In this document: positions 47,565 through 56,305 of the stretch, one piece after another
How positions within the stretch are numbered: position 1 is the first letter of the stretch
Layout of the letters: each line of letters starts with the position of its first letter
Assembly: GCA_023715865.1 (NCBI GenBank)
Contig: JAMBOW010000001.1
Span: forward strand, 1,364,001-1,428,000
From: Neobacillus mesonae
GTDB taxonomy: Bacteria; Bacillota; Bacilli; Paenibacillales; Paenibacillaceae
Length of the DNA stretch: 64,000 nucleotides
Direction of reading: 5' to 3'
Notes under the pieces: generated by a model
Seen by the model: the letters and a program-made list of their open reading frames with translations, nothing else
What the model was told of the DNA's origin: nothing
Databases searched by the model: none
Program-made: the position numbers and the translations under genes

Positions 47565-48962
47565 ATGAAAAAGGGTATTGCCTTGATTCGCAAGAAAAAG
47601 TCACTGATTTTGGTTCCTACGTTGGTTCTGTTTGGCTTCAGCATCGGGTCGGTCTCTTCAGATAAAGCCTTTGCCCTGCTGAATGATGTGGTAGATCCTA
47701 TACTATCGGTCCAATCTTCTGATACAACCAATAATAGTGATCAGCGTAATTCATCACTTAAGGTTAATCTTCCATCCATTCAAGTAAACACACCTGTGCT
47801 GGATGTCAAACTACCGGAGATTGACATTAAAGCAGGATTGAATAAGGAAGGAATAAGTGCCGGCGTTTCAGAGATCAAGGTCGAAGCTCCTTTAGTCAAG
47901 GCTGAAACCTCCTCTCTTCAAGCGGATGTAAGTATGGATCAGGGTCTTTTACCAGAGACCAGAGTAAAGGCTCCATCTGTTAAAGCCGAGCTGCCAGCCA
48001 ATCTTAAAGTAGAAACCTCCGAGTTAAAAGCAGAAATAACAGATGGAAATGGAGTACCCGAGGTGAAGGTCAACATTCCTTCTGTCAAAGCCGATGCTTC
48101 CATTATTAAGGTGGAAACTTCTGAGACTGAAGCTCATATCAGCCATGAAGATAACCGTTTCGGCTTGGAAGTTAAGGTACCGGAAATTTCAGTTGATACA
48201 CGTTCCCCAGTGAGTGAGAATCCAATTGAATCTCAAGAGGAACCTAAGGAACCTAAGACTCCTGCCGACCAGATACCTGTAGATCGTGCTCCTAACGATA
48301 AAGTAAATACTGAAAAAGTAATTACTGATCGAGCGTCTACTGTGCAGAATCCTGATCAACAGAAGGATGCAAGTGAGAATACAGATGCAGATTCTTTTAC
48401 TGAGTCCATCCCAGCTACAGCGGATGAGGTAGATGCTGAAAATAACGCTAACCCTTCGACTTTAGAAGAATATGATTCGTTGACTCCTGAATTATCAAGT
48501 AAAGACAAGCAAGCTGCACTAGCTTCTGAATCTGATCTTGATGATAACCTGGTAAATGCGCTAAACGATGAGTTCGAGCTAGCTGCCATTAAACAAACTT
48601 CCAAGCACCAAGCGTCAGCAGTTTCTAAAGAAAAAGTGGATCAAACTGACTCATCATATGAACAGTTTAAGATCCCTTCACTTGAACGAACTGACCAAAG
48701 AGACCCATCAGCATTGACTGCAACAGCATCTGCTTGGGGTGTTGGACCCGCTTCAACGAACGGTGCTCCAAGCACCAGCCTTTTAGGCGGACCATCATCT
48801 TTTTACGATGTACAGCTGTCGGACTCTGCTCAGCTCGATGAATTCATCAGTATCTTAGGTCAAAATTATACACTTGGCAGTGACCAATGGTCCCAGCCAC
48901 CACCGGGCCGACCGCCCGCACATACACTTCTCTCTTACATGAACACAAATCATATCTATTAA
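47565..48962 (+). CDS. Secreted low-complexity repeat protein, unknown function
   Basis: About 465 residues. Sec signal (KKKSLILVPTLVLFGFSIG, likely cut after AFA), then about four imperfect 33-37-residue repeats built on VKxPSVKA...KVETSELKAEI, a Glu/Asp/Pro/Ser-rich disordered middle, and a C-terminal segment (SAWGVGPAS ... LLSYMNTNHIY). The repeats alternate valine/lysine as in extended beta structure. ATG 47565 or GTG 47553 are both possible. It is followed after 23 bases by another secreted repeat protein. No sorting signal; family not recognised. Confidence 0.75.
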   Translation: MKKGIALIRKKKSLILVPTLVLFGFSIGSVSSDKAFALLNDVVDPILSVQSSDTTNNSDQRNSSLKVNLPSIQVNTPVLDVKLPEIDIKAGLNKEGISAGVSEIKVEAPLVKAETSSLQADVSMDQGLLPETRVKAPSVKAELPANLKVETSELKAEITDGNGVPEVKVNIPSVKADASIIKVETSETEAHISHEDNRFGLEVKVPEISVDTRSPVSENPIESQEEPKEPKTPADQIPVDRAPNDKVNTEKVITDRASTVQNPDQQKDASENTDADSFTESIPATADEVDAENNANPSTLEEYDSLTPELSSKDKQAALASESDLDDNLVNALNDEFELAAIKQTSKHQASAVSKEKVDQTDSSYEQFKIPSLERTDQRDPSALTATASAWGVGPASTNGAPSTSLLGGPSSFYDVQLSDSAQLDEFISILGQNYTLGSDQWSQPPPGRPPAHTLLSYMNTNHIY

Positions 48963-48985
48963 AAATGAGAAGGAGTGTATGTAAA

Positions 48986-50965
48986 ATGAAAAAAGTTCCG
49001 CAATGGGCAAAAATGACGGTGTTATCTGCTTCGTTTATAGCTGGTGTATTGGGTGTATCTCAGGTAGGTTATGCTTCATCTTCCAACAGTGAGCATTCTG
49101 CAGGTCTTAAATTAGGATTAGATGCAGGATTGACCAGCCAGCTTGGAGGTTCATCTCATGATTCATCCAGCTCCAAAGGTCTGCTTTCTAATGAAAAAGG
49201 AAATTTGGGGTTAGGTCTGGATCTGGGACTGGATCTTGGTCTGGGACTGGAAGGAAAGCATACGTCAGCAAACCATGGATACGATGGTGAAAGCAGCCAT
49301 ACGAACAGCAGCAAGACGAATGCAGCAGTAAATCTTGACCTTGCGGCACAAACCTCCGCATCATATGAGGCGGAGAAAACTACGAACAAGAATAACCATT
49401 CTTCGGAGACCCGGACTCAATCCGATAGCAGTCTTGACTTAGGACTTAATGCATCGAAAGAGCTTGAATCCTCGTCCGCTTATGAGAGCAGCAATAACGG
49501 CGACCACGCAAAAGATCGCTATCAATTTAAGGAAAGCTGGAATCGTTCAGAGAGCAGCCTTGGGTTGAATCTCAGTGGCTCTCATGAGGAAGAGACAAGC
49601 AGCTCCGTGAATAAGGGCAGCAGCAAGTCTGAAAGCGAAAGCTACTCCAGCTCAAGCAAAGACTTCGGTCTTGATCTAGATCATTCATCAGAGAAGGAAA
49701 AAGCTGCTTCTACTGTAGAGCGCACTTCTTATGACAACAATGACGATGCAGAGGTTAACAGTGAGTCGATGAGCGAGAGTACTTCTAACTCCAGTAAAGA
49801 CTCTAACCTTAACTTAGATCATACGTCCGAGAAGGAAAAAGCTGCTTCTACTGTAGAGCGTACTTCTTTTGATAACAATAACGATGTAGAGGTTACTAGC
49901 GAGTCTATGAGTGAGAGTACTTCTAACTCCAGTAAAGACTTCAACCTTAACTTAGATCGTTCGTCCGAGAAGGAAAATGCTGCTTCTATAGAGCGTACTT
50001 CTTTTGATAACAATGACGATGTAGAGATTACTAGCGAGTCGATGAGCGAAGTTACTTCTAACTCCAGTAAAGACTTCAACCTTAACTTAGATCGTTCATC
50101 TGAGAAGGAAAATGCTGCTTCTACTTCTGTCGAACGCGCTTCGTTCAACAATGATGATGTACAAGGTACTAAAGAGTCTGTAAAAGAGAAGCACTTTATC
50201 TCTTGTAACGATTTCGATCTTAATTTGAACAACGCTTCAGATTTAGAAAAAGCGACTTCTTCTGTTGAGCGTACTTCGTACGATATGGATGGCAAGCAAG
50301 TAGCTAACGATTCAGTGAACGAGAGATACACGAACTTGAACAAAGGCTACAACCTTGACTTGAACAACGCTTTTGAAAAGAAAGAAGCTAATTCTTCTGT
50401 CGAGATTAATTCATTCGATAACGATGACAAGCAAGTCGCTAGTGAATCGATGAACGAAAGCTATGTTAACTCCAGCAAAGACTTCAACTTTGACCTGAAT
50501 AAGTCTTCTGAGTCGGAGAAAGCTGCTTCTTCTGTCGAACGTACTTCGTACGATAACGATGACACACATGCAGCTAAAGAGTCGATGAACGAGAGCTACG
50601 CCAGCACTAGCAAAGACTTCAACGTTGACCTGAACAAGTCTTCTGAGTCGGAGAAAGCTGCTTCTTCTGTCGAACGTACTTCGTACGATAACGATGACAA
50701 GCATGCAGCTAAAGAGTCGATGAACGAGAGCTACGCCAGCACTAGCAAAGACTTCAACTTTGACCTGAATAAGTCTTCTGAGTCGGAGAAAGCTGCTTCT
50801 GCTGTCGAGCGTACTTCGTACGACAACGACCACAAGCAAGGTAGCAGCGAGTCTACAAAGAAGAGCTATTCTAAAGCGAGTAAAGATTTCAACTTTAGCT
50901 TAAACAGCTCTTCTGAGTCGAAAAATGTGACTTCTTCCGGTGAACGTCACATCGTTACTAAATAA
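48986..50965 (+). CDS. Secreted serine-rich protein with ~9.5 tandem 45-residue repeats
   Basis: About 659 residues. Signal peptide ends near VGYA. A Leu/Gly/Asp run (LGLDLGLDLGLGLEG, about residues 73-90) and an irregular Ser/Asn-rich part precede tandem repeats from about 49650 to the end. Each repeat is 45 residues with the pattern SSKDFNLNLD, SSEKEKAASxVERTSYDN, then ESMNES. Copies 7-9 are nearly identical in DNA with a 135-base period. Composition is Ser/Glu/Asp/Asn/Lys-rich with no cysteines except one in a degenerate copy. AAGGAG precedes ATG 48986. Probably co-transcribed with the preceding secreted gene; role unknown, possibly cell or spore surface or biofilm matrix. Confidence 0.8.
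   Translation: MKKVPQWAKMTVLSASFIAGVLGVSQVGYASSSNSEHSAGLKLGLDAGLTSQLGGSSHDSSSSKGLLSNEKGNLGLGLDLGLDLGLGLEGKHTSANHGYDGESSHTNSSKTNAAVNLDLAAQTSASYEAEKTTNKNNHSSETRTQSDSSLDLGLNASKELESSSAYESSNNGDHAKDRYQFKESWNRSESSLGLNLSGSHEEETSSSVNKGSSKSESESYSSSSKDFGLDLDHSSEKEKAASTVERTSYDNNDDAEVNSESMSESTSNSSKDSNLNLDHTSEKEKAASTVERTSFDNNNDVEVTSESMSESTSNSSKDFNLNLDRSSEKENAASIERTSFDNNDDVEITSESMSEVTSNSSKDFNLNLDRSSEKENAASTSVERASFNNDDVQGTKESVKEKHFISCNDFDLNLNNASDLEKATSSVERTSYDMDGKQVANDSVNERYTNLNKGYNLDLNNAFEKKEANSSVEINSFDNDDKQVASESMNESYVNSSKDFNFDLNKSSESEKAASSVERTSYDNDDTHAAKESMNESYASTSKDFNVDLNKSSESEKAASSVERTSYDNDDKHAAKESMNESYASTSKDFNFDLNKSSESEKAASAVERTSYDNDHKQGSSESTKKSYSKASKDFNFSLNSSSESKNVTSSGERHIVTK
49650..50952 (+). repeat. 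135-bp tandem coding repeats
   Basis: About 9.5 in-frame copies. The marker ACTTCAA recurs at 50481, 50616 and 50751 exactly 135 bases apart; earlier copies are more diverged, with one short by about a codon. Confidence 0.88.
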
Positions 50966-50982
50966 TATAGAACACTTTATAA

Positions 50983-51022
50983 CACAAGAGACCCTGTCTA
51001 GTTAACGGACAGGGTCTCTTGT
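50983..51022. terminator. Hairpin between converging genes
   Basis: ACAAGAGACCCTGTC/GACAGGGTCTCTTGT, a perfect 15-bp stem between the repeat-protein gene and ureohydrolase 2. Flanking T runs are weak. Confidence 0.75.
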
Positions 51023-51033
51023 AGTTTATGATA

Positions 51034-52005
51034 TTAAACAGTTACTTCTTGAGCTTTTACTTCCATGCTGCTGCGGCGAAACATAGCCAGCAGCGTAATA
51101 AATTCGGATACGATACTCGCTGCATTCAGTGCGGTCACCCTTGTCGGGTCCCGATCCGGAAGCACCTCAACCAAATCACATCCGATCAGGTTGATTCCTG
51201 CCAGCCCCCGAATCATCTGAATCGCTTCATAGGTTGTAAAACCACCGACCTCAGGCGTCCCTGTTCCTGGAGCAAACACAGGATCTAAAAAATCAATATC
51301 AAAGGTAAGAAAGACCGGTGTATCTTTAACTCGTTCTTTTACTCTTTGACAAAGCAGTTCCGGTCCTAGTTTCTTCACATCATCCGTTGTAAGCAGATCA
51401 AAGCCCAGCGCTCGGGTTTCCTCATAATGGGTTAAACTTGAATGCCCCCTCATCCCCATTTGAATTGAGGTCTCCGTATTGATCCACCCTTCCTTGGCTC
51501 CATGGTAAAACATATTTCCATGCGAGAACTTTCGCATTTCATCCAAAGGCTCCCAAGCATCCGAATGGGAATCAAAATGAACTAAGCTGATGGGTCCATA
51601 TTTCTCAGCAGCTGCTTTTACATGAGGATAGGATATCGAATGGTCACCCCCGAGAATGATCGGTACAATTCCTTTTTCATAAATCGGCGCAAGCTGCTCT
51701 TGCACCGTTTCATAGGTCTGTTCAATATAGCCTGGATAGATTGTAAAATCACCGTAATCAATGCCTGACAAATATTCGCTGCTGTCGATTCCTTGCGCGG
51801 GATTCGTCGTTCTGATTCGCTGAGACATTTCCCGAATAGCAGAGGGCCCAAATCTTGTGCCAACAGCATACCCAGCACCCGTATCAAAAGGATTGCCGAT
51901 GATCGCGTAATCTACGTTCTCCAAAGTCTGAATATGCGGGAGATGCATAAATGTGCGGACTCCTGCAAAAGCGGGTTTACCTCTTTCCATTAACGGACGA
52001 TACAT
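51034..52005 (-). CDS. Second ureohydrolase (agmatinase/arginase family)
   Basis: 323 residues, clearly paralogous to the enzyme at 45388-46368 over its whole length, with GGDHS, HFDSHSD, FDIDFLDP and FAPGTGTPE conserved. Differences lie in the substrate-facing stretch after the second motif (AWEPLDEMRKFSHG versus TGRSKDPKRMWSHG), so the two may prefer different guanidino substrates. ATG 52005 follows AAAGGAG. It is monocistronic and, like its paralog, sits behind a promoter-leader-terminator arrangement. Confidence 0.9.
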   Translation of the reverse strand: MYRPLMERGKPAFAGVRTFMHLPHIQTLENVDYAIIGNPFDTGAGYAVGTRFGPSAIREMSQRIRTTNPAQGIDSSEYLSGIDYGDFTIYPGYIEQTYETVQEQLAPIYEKGIVPIILGGDHSISYPHVKAAAEKYGPISLVHFDSHSDAWEPLDEMRKFSHGNMFYHGAKEGWINTETSIQMGMRGHSSLTHYEETRALGFDLLTTDDVKKLGPELLCQRVKERVKDTPVFLTFDIDFLDPVFAPGTGTPEVGGFTTYEAIQMIRGLAGINLIGCDLVEVLPDRDPTRVTALNAASIVSEFITLLAMFRRSSMEVKAQEVTV

Positions 52006-52148
52006 GAACAACACTCCTTTTTCTATTTTGCATGCATAATTAAACAAAAAGAGCCGCTCCCTTATCCGTAGATAAGCAAGCGGCTCTATTGCCGATCAAG
52101 TAACAACTCCGTGTTAAGAAGATTTACTTGAGATATGCATTTGTTGTG
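52006..52148 (-). promoter_or_regulatory. Structured attenuator leader of ureohydrolase 2
   Basis: On the minus strand the leader shows ACACAACAAATGCATA near its 5' end, a hairpin TAACA-CGGAGT-TGTTA (52101-52116) nested in TCAAGTAA/TTACTTGA, then CGGC-AATAGA-GCCG (52081-52094) overlapping the terminator. The order and several sequence blocks match leader 1. Confidence 0.6.
52046..52086 (-). terminator. Leader terminator before ureohydrolase 2
   Basis: GAGCCGCT/AGCGGCTC stem capped by CTTATC-TACG-GATAAG and followed on the minus strand by TTTTTG, between promoter and start codon. Confidence 0.88.
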
Positions 52149-52153
52149 TATGT

Positions 52154-52182
52154 ACTATAGCAAACAATGGAAGAAGTGTCAA
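52154..52182 (-). promoter_or_regulatory. Sigma-A promoter of ureohydrolase 2
   Basis: Minus-strand TTGACA (52182-52177), 17-base spacer, TATAGT (52159-52154). Confidence 0.8.
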
Positions 52183-52217
52183 TACACCGATTATATGATC
52201 AGTATTAACTCATAATC

Positions 52218-52979
52218 TTATAAAGGCAGTTGATCGCTAAAATATTCAATTCCCTGCTCGCCAAACCATTCATTTAATCCCGTCCATAAATCCTCACACA
52301 ATCGATAGATTTCCTCCTTGTTGCGCAAATCCCCCTCTTTTATTTTTGCCGCCAGTTCTTTATAACCGTTAGGAATGGATGTCATGAGCAGTGATTCTTC
52401 AATCGTCGACGCTCTAGTCCTGTAATATTTTTTATTTGCCAAGCCGATCAATTTAGCTGTCTGCCAGATGAGATCAGAGGCGGCCCGAGAGATATAAGCA
52501 TGTTGACCTGAATGCATACAGTTTCGGATCTTACCCATGGTTTCGTAGGGTTCCCAGACCATAAATTCACGCATTACGGATCGTATACTTTCATCGGATA
52601 CCGGCAACGCTTGCTGTTTGACCGACTCAAATAAACCTTCAGGATCATATAGAGGAAGAATATGTACAAAAGCACCGATCCATATCGGCCATCCATCATC
52701 GACACGACTTAGTTTAGCAACCCATTTCGAACGCTCCAAGACCCCAATTTCAAGCTTAAATGGCGGATAGATAAGTTCATGCCCTGAAAAGCTCACTCCG
52801 TCTTTAGTTACGACATGCAGCTCAATATCGGAATAAGGACCATCTGTATGCTGTCCAATTGAGCCGTACACACCAATAGCAACAATAGCATCTCCATATT
52901 CATCTAGAAGCCTGTCCTTCATTTCACCTATCACTTTCATCTTTTCTTCTCTCGTCGTCTTATAAGGATAAGGCAGCAA
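52218..52979 (-). CDS. ANT(4')-like aminoglycoside nucleotidyltransferase
   Basis: 253 residues resembling kanamycin nucleotidyltransferase along the full chain. The nucleotide-binding motif YGSIGQHTDGPYSDIEL carries the two metal-binding acids, and a WEPYETMGKIRN segment aligns with the region of the general-base Glu and the neighbouring Lys of that enzyme. The family adenylates the 4'-hydroxyl of aminoglycosides. TTG 52979 follows AGGAGG. No mobile element is near, so it looks like a resident chromosomal gene; activity on drugs is unproven from sequence. Confidence 0.85.
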   Translation of the reverse strand: MLPYPYKTTREEKMKVIGEMKDRLLDEYGDAIVAIGVYGSIGQHTDGPYSDIELHVVTKDGVSFSGHELIYPPFKLEIGVLERSKWVAKLSRVDDGWPIWIGAFVHILPLYDPEGLFESVKQQALPVSDESIRSVMREFMVWEPYETMGKIRNCMHSGQHAYISRAASDLIWQTAKLIGLANKKYYRTRASTIEESLLMTSIPNGYKELAAKIKEGDLRNKEEIYRLCEDLWTGLNEWFGEQGIEYFSDQLPL

Positions 52980-53032
52980 GTAAAATCGCCTCCTAACAAT
53001 TCAATATAACGATATTATAACGATCTCCATAT

Positions 53033-53128
53033 GAAAAATCCCCTAACAGCGCTACCTCGATCGTAAGCATGACCTGCATGCACCATCAAACGTCTCACTG
53101 ATAAGGGATTATTGTCTTGCGGGATTCT
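53033..53128 (-). terminator. Probable terminator after catalase gene
   Basis: AATCCCTTATCAG and CTGTTAGGGGATT are imperfectly complementary arms about 55 bases apart, followed on the minus strand by TTTTTC. Confidence 0.55.
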
Positions 53129-53181
53129 CTTTATGTAAGTACAAGATCACCCCGAATTAATAGTAATCTATAGCAACTAAA

Positions 53182-54789
53182 TCAATACGGATCCTGCTCA
53201 TGCCCTTTTTCGACAGCGTTATCTACGGCTTGTTGAGCATTTTTTGCTCCGAGCGGATGCGAACTCTCCACGTTATTACTCACCATTTTACTCTTCTCGG
53301 CGATCCCTTCTCTTAAGCGGCGGCCGTAATCCTCATCAGCCTGCTCTGCAAGGGCAATCATTTTATCCTGAATATCCTTAGGACAAATAGCGAGGTCGCC
53401 AACCATATTGTTGATTAACTCATCTTTTTCCCATTGTTCAAAATTGCGGTAGGTCTCGCCGGCTTGTTTCGTATTGTCGTTTCGGTCAATCGATTCACGA
53501 ACCAAATTCCCTTCCACATACGGTGTGTACTCTTTGCCAACCTGCTCTGCTTCTTTTAACCCACCCATGCTGGAAGGCTCGTAGTTCACATGCAGATTTT
53601 GGCCAGGCGCCTTGTCGTTATAGTAACGGAGTTGTCCGCCTTCCTGGTTGGTTGCCACCCGTTTCTTAGCGGCGTTGATCGGCAGCTGCAAATAGTTTGC
53701 GCCTACACGGTAACGCTGTGTATCGGAATAAGAGAACGTTCTTCCTTGAAGCATTTTATCATCCGAAAAATCGAGACCATCTACCAGCACCCCTGTCCCA
53801 AAAGCTGACTGCTCTACTTCATTGAAGTAATTCTCCGGTGATTTGTTCAAAACCATACGCCCAACTTTTTTCCATGGAAATTTATCATTTGGCCACAGCT
53901 TGGTATCGTCAAGCGGATCAAAATCTAGCTCCGAATTGGGACCGTCCTCCATAATTTGCACGAGCAGCTCCCATTCAGGATAATCTCCGCGTTCAATCGC
54001 CTCATACAAATCCTGTGTTGCATGGTTAAAATTCTTACCTTGGATCTCTTCTGCTTCTTTTACGGTCAGATTTTTAATTCCCTGCTTGGGCTCCCAGTGG
54101 TATTTCACAAGCACACCTTTTCCTTCGTTGTTTACCCATTTGTATGTGTTTACGCCCGAGCCCTGCATCATTCGATAATTGGCAGGAATACCCCATGGAG
54201 AATAAACAAAAGTCACCATATGGAAAGACTCAGGGGAATTGGCACAAAAGTCAAAAAAACGGCGTGCGTCTTGAATATTAGTTACTGGATCCGGACGGAA
54301 GGCATGAATCATATCCGGAAATTTCATCGCATCCCGAATAAAGAAAATCTTTAAATTGTTGCCGACCAGATCCCAGTTCCCATCTTCTGTATAAAATTTA
54401 ATTGCGAATCCGCGCGGATCTCGAACGGTCTCCGGAGAGTGAAGTCCATGCACAACGGTGGAAAAGCGTACAAAGACAGGCGTTTGCTTCCCTTTCTCTT
54501 GGAACAGCTTAGCACGTGTATATTTAGAGATTGGCTCATCTCCTGCCGTTCCGTAGGCTTCAAAGTAACCATGAGCTCCTGCACCTCTGGCATGAACAAT
54601 CCGCTCCGGAACCTTTTCACGGTCAAAATGACTGATTTTCTCGATAAAATCGTAGTTCTCTAGTGTGGCAGGTCCGCGATTACTAACAGTTCGAATGTTC
54701 TGGTTGTTCGTTATTGGATGACCTTGCCGATTCGTCAAGGTTTCATCATTTTCGATATTGGTTCTCGGGTCCAAGTTGTTCGTATCCAA
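53182..54789 (-). CDS. katA: Heme catalase (KatA-like)
   Basis: 535 residues, monofunctional small-subunit catalase. The active-site His lies in [12 protein letters not shown] and the Asn in [10 protein letters not shown]...GNNLKIFFI; the proximal tyrosine lies in [15 protein letters not shown]. It dismutates hydrogen peroxide in the cytosol. It is longer than typical ~480-residue Bacillus KatA owing to a Gln/Asn/Ala-rich C-terminal extension (about 500-535). TTG 54789 has TAGGT upstream. I could not find a clear PerR box upstream. The symbol is by family resemblance. Confidence 0.9.
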   Translation of the reverse strand: MDTNNLDPRTNIENDETLTNRQGHPITNNQNIRTVSNRGPATLENYDFIEKISHFDREKVPERIVHARGAGAHGYFEAYGTAGDEPISKYTRAKLFQEKGKQTPVFVRFSTVVHGLHSPETVRDPRGFAIKFYTEDGNWDLVGNNLKIFFIRDAMKFPDMIHAFRPDPVTNIQDARRFFDFCANSPESFHMVTFVYSPWGIPANYRMMQGSGVNTYKWVNNEGKGVLVKYHWEPKQGIKNLTVKEAEEIQGKNFNHATQDLYEAIERGDYPEWELLVQIMEDGPNSELDFDPLDDTKLWPNDKFPWKKVGRMVLNKSPENYFNEVEQSAFGTGVLVDGLDFSDDKMLQGRTFSYSDTQRYRVGANYLQLPINAAKKRVATNQEGGQLRYYNDKAPGQNLHVNYEPSSMGGLKEAEQVGKEYTPYVEGNLVRESIDRNDNTKQAGETYRNFEQWEKDELINNMVGDLAICPKDIQDKMIALAEQADEDYGRRLREGIAEKSKMVSNNVESSHPLGAKNAQQAVDNAVEKGHEQDPY

Positions 54790-54906
54790 TTTAGTACCTA
54801 CTTTCCTATCTTAATTTAGGTCAGTGCCTACGGTATGTATATTTACCAATACTGGAATTTTATATTCTTAGGGGAACAGATTGGAAAACCTATAATAGAA
54901 AGATCA

Positions 54907-54943
54907 AAAATCCCTTATCAGCTAGTTAAGCCGATAAGGGATG
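54907..54943 (-). terminator. Intrinsic terminator after Gfo/Idh/MocA gene
   Basis: ATCCCTTATCGGC/GCTGATAAGGGAT stem followed on the minus strand by TTTTTG. Confidence 0.85.
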
Positions 54944-55000
54944 GAAGTATCAAACTAATGAATGATTAGCCCTTCAATATGCATTTTCTATCATTTGATC

Positions 55001-56083
55001 CTACAATCGGCTTGACCAAGGCATGATCTCTGTAACAACTTCCTGACCTTCACTGATCGATTTTTTCATCATGATAGACAAATAGTGATCTTGTGCTGCC
55101 TTGGCATAGCTATAGAAGGATGGGCTCAGGTCCTCTGCGTATAAACCCATCTTGTACATGCTCGTTGCCACTGCTATTTCATCATCAGACAGCCTGCCTG
55201 TCTCAAACAAATTCTCGTAAATCATCTCCGTTTCAAACTGGATACCACGGTGACCGTACCCTTCCAAATTTCCATTATGTCCTGTATCCACTCTTCTAAA
55301 CTCAGAACGGATTGGAGTTCTGTAATCCTTCAAATAGGTCACTTCTTCATTATTTATTTCACCACGGTCCCCCCGGACAAGTATACGATTCCCGCGAATC
55401 CACGAAAAGTATTGAACACTCGAGAAATCGAATAATGCTGATTTTTCCCCAAATCGGAATAAAGCGAGCTCCTGAAAGGATTCGGTCATTTCTTCTGTCT
55501 CTGGCATACCGTATCTGCCCGGACCTTTTATAATCGGACTGGTTAACTGATGACCTGTAATTGCAGCTTTCTCATAACCAATACCGAGTAGCTCGCGAAT
55601 TAAGCTGATCCCGTGATAACCGTGAGCGCTCGAAACCTGGACATGCGAAATTTCACCCAGCTTTCCGGAGCGTGCAAGTTTAATTCGTGCTGCATGCATA
55701 GGTTGGAAGAGGTATTGCTCTGCGATTTCAACTTTTGCATTCATTGGCAGCTCCTCGTGCAGCCTTAACAGACCATCAATGTCCGGCGCCGGAGGGGTTT
55801 CAGCCAGAACAGGAATTCCTTGCTTGCTTAACTCCATTATGTAATTCGGATTTGCATCCCACGGCACTGAAATCACAGCAAAAGAATAATCAGGCACATC
55901 GAGAAATTGATCCAGCGTCGTTACGGTGTTTACTTCCCATTTCTTTTGAAAAACAGCTGCCTTTTCTTCGTTTCTGACAAGCACTCGGCTCACCTCAAAT
56001 TGATCGGGAAGCATTCTTGCAATACGCAGAAAGAACTCAGCACGCCAGCCTGCGCCAATAATGGCAAATACGATCTTATTCAT
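55001..56083 (-). CDS. Gfo/Idh/MocA family oxidoreductase
   Basis: 360 residues with an N-terminal dinucleotide-binding fold (IGAGWRAEF) and a C-terminal beta-sheet domain of the GFO_IDH_MocA type. The usual EKP motif reads ETPPAP, a known variation with possible effect on catalysis. These enzymes oxidise or reduce sugars, inositols or related polyols with NAD(P). GAGG precedes the ATG. Monocistronic; substrate unknown. Confidence 0.88.
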   Translation of the reverse strand: MNKIVFAIIGAGWRAEFFLRIARMLPDQFEVSRVLVRNEEKAAVFQKKWEVNTVTTLDQFLDVPDYSFAVISVPWDANPNYIMELSKQGIPVLAETPPAPDIDGLLRLHEELPMNAKVEIAEQYLFQPMHAARIKLARSGKLGEISHVQVSSAHGYHGISLIRELLGIGYEKAAITGHQLTSPIIKGPGRYGMPETEEMTESFQELALFRFGEKSALFDFSSVQYFSWIRGNRILVRGDRGEINNEEVTYLKDYRTPIRSEFRRVDTGHNGNLEGYGHRGIQFETEMIYENLFETGRLSDDEIAVATSMYKMGLYAEDLSPSFYSYAKAAQDHYLSIMMKKSISEGQEVVTEIMPWSSRL

Positions 56084-56257
56084 TCACATACCTCGACTTT
56101 CAAGTCATAATAACTGCATCAATATTGTACATCAGAAACAGACATGACACCTATACGCTAGATTAGTGCTGTACATATGGTCATGCGAGCTGTATGTCTT
56201 CCTATCGCCCTCCACCATATTCACTCGGCGCTGCCCTCACTTATGGTAAAGAGTACA

Positions 56258-56292
56258 ACAAAAAACAGCGGACCCTATAGTCCGCTGTTCAT
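56258..56292 (-). terminator. Intrinsic terminator after amidase gene
   Basis: AACAGCGGAC/GTCCGCTGTT stem followed on the minus strand by TTTTTTG. Confidence 0.88.
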
Positions 56293-56305
56293 ATCTGTAT
56301 ATCTG

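Noticed and set aside
49819..50839. Long open frames on the minus strand across the 135-bp repeats
   Set aside because: They mirror the plus-strand coding repeats, lack ribosome sites and arise from the repeated codon pattern.
49650..50952. Possible CRISPR-like array
   Set aside because: Units are in-frame 135-base coding repeats with no short palindromic repeat/unique spacer structure and no cas genes nearby.
52046..52116. Guanidine-II (mini-ykkC) riboswitch in leader 2 because of two ACGG sequences
   Set aside because: The second ACGG is part of a C(UACG)G tetraloop inside the terminator and the first lies off-centre in its hairpin, so the paired ACGR-loop architecture is not met.
53033..54943. 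Catalase gene flanked by similar ATCCCTTATCAG sequences as mobile-element ends
   Set aside because: Both copies are parts of terminator hairpins for adjacent minus-strand genes, and no target duplication or transposase is seen.
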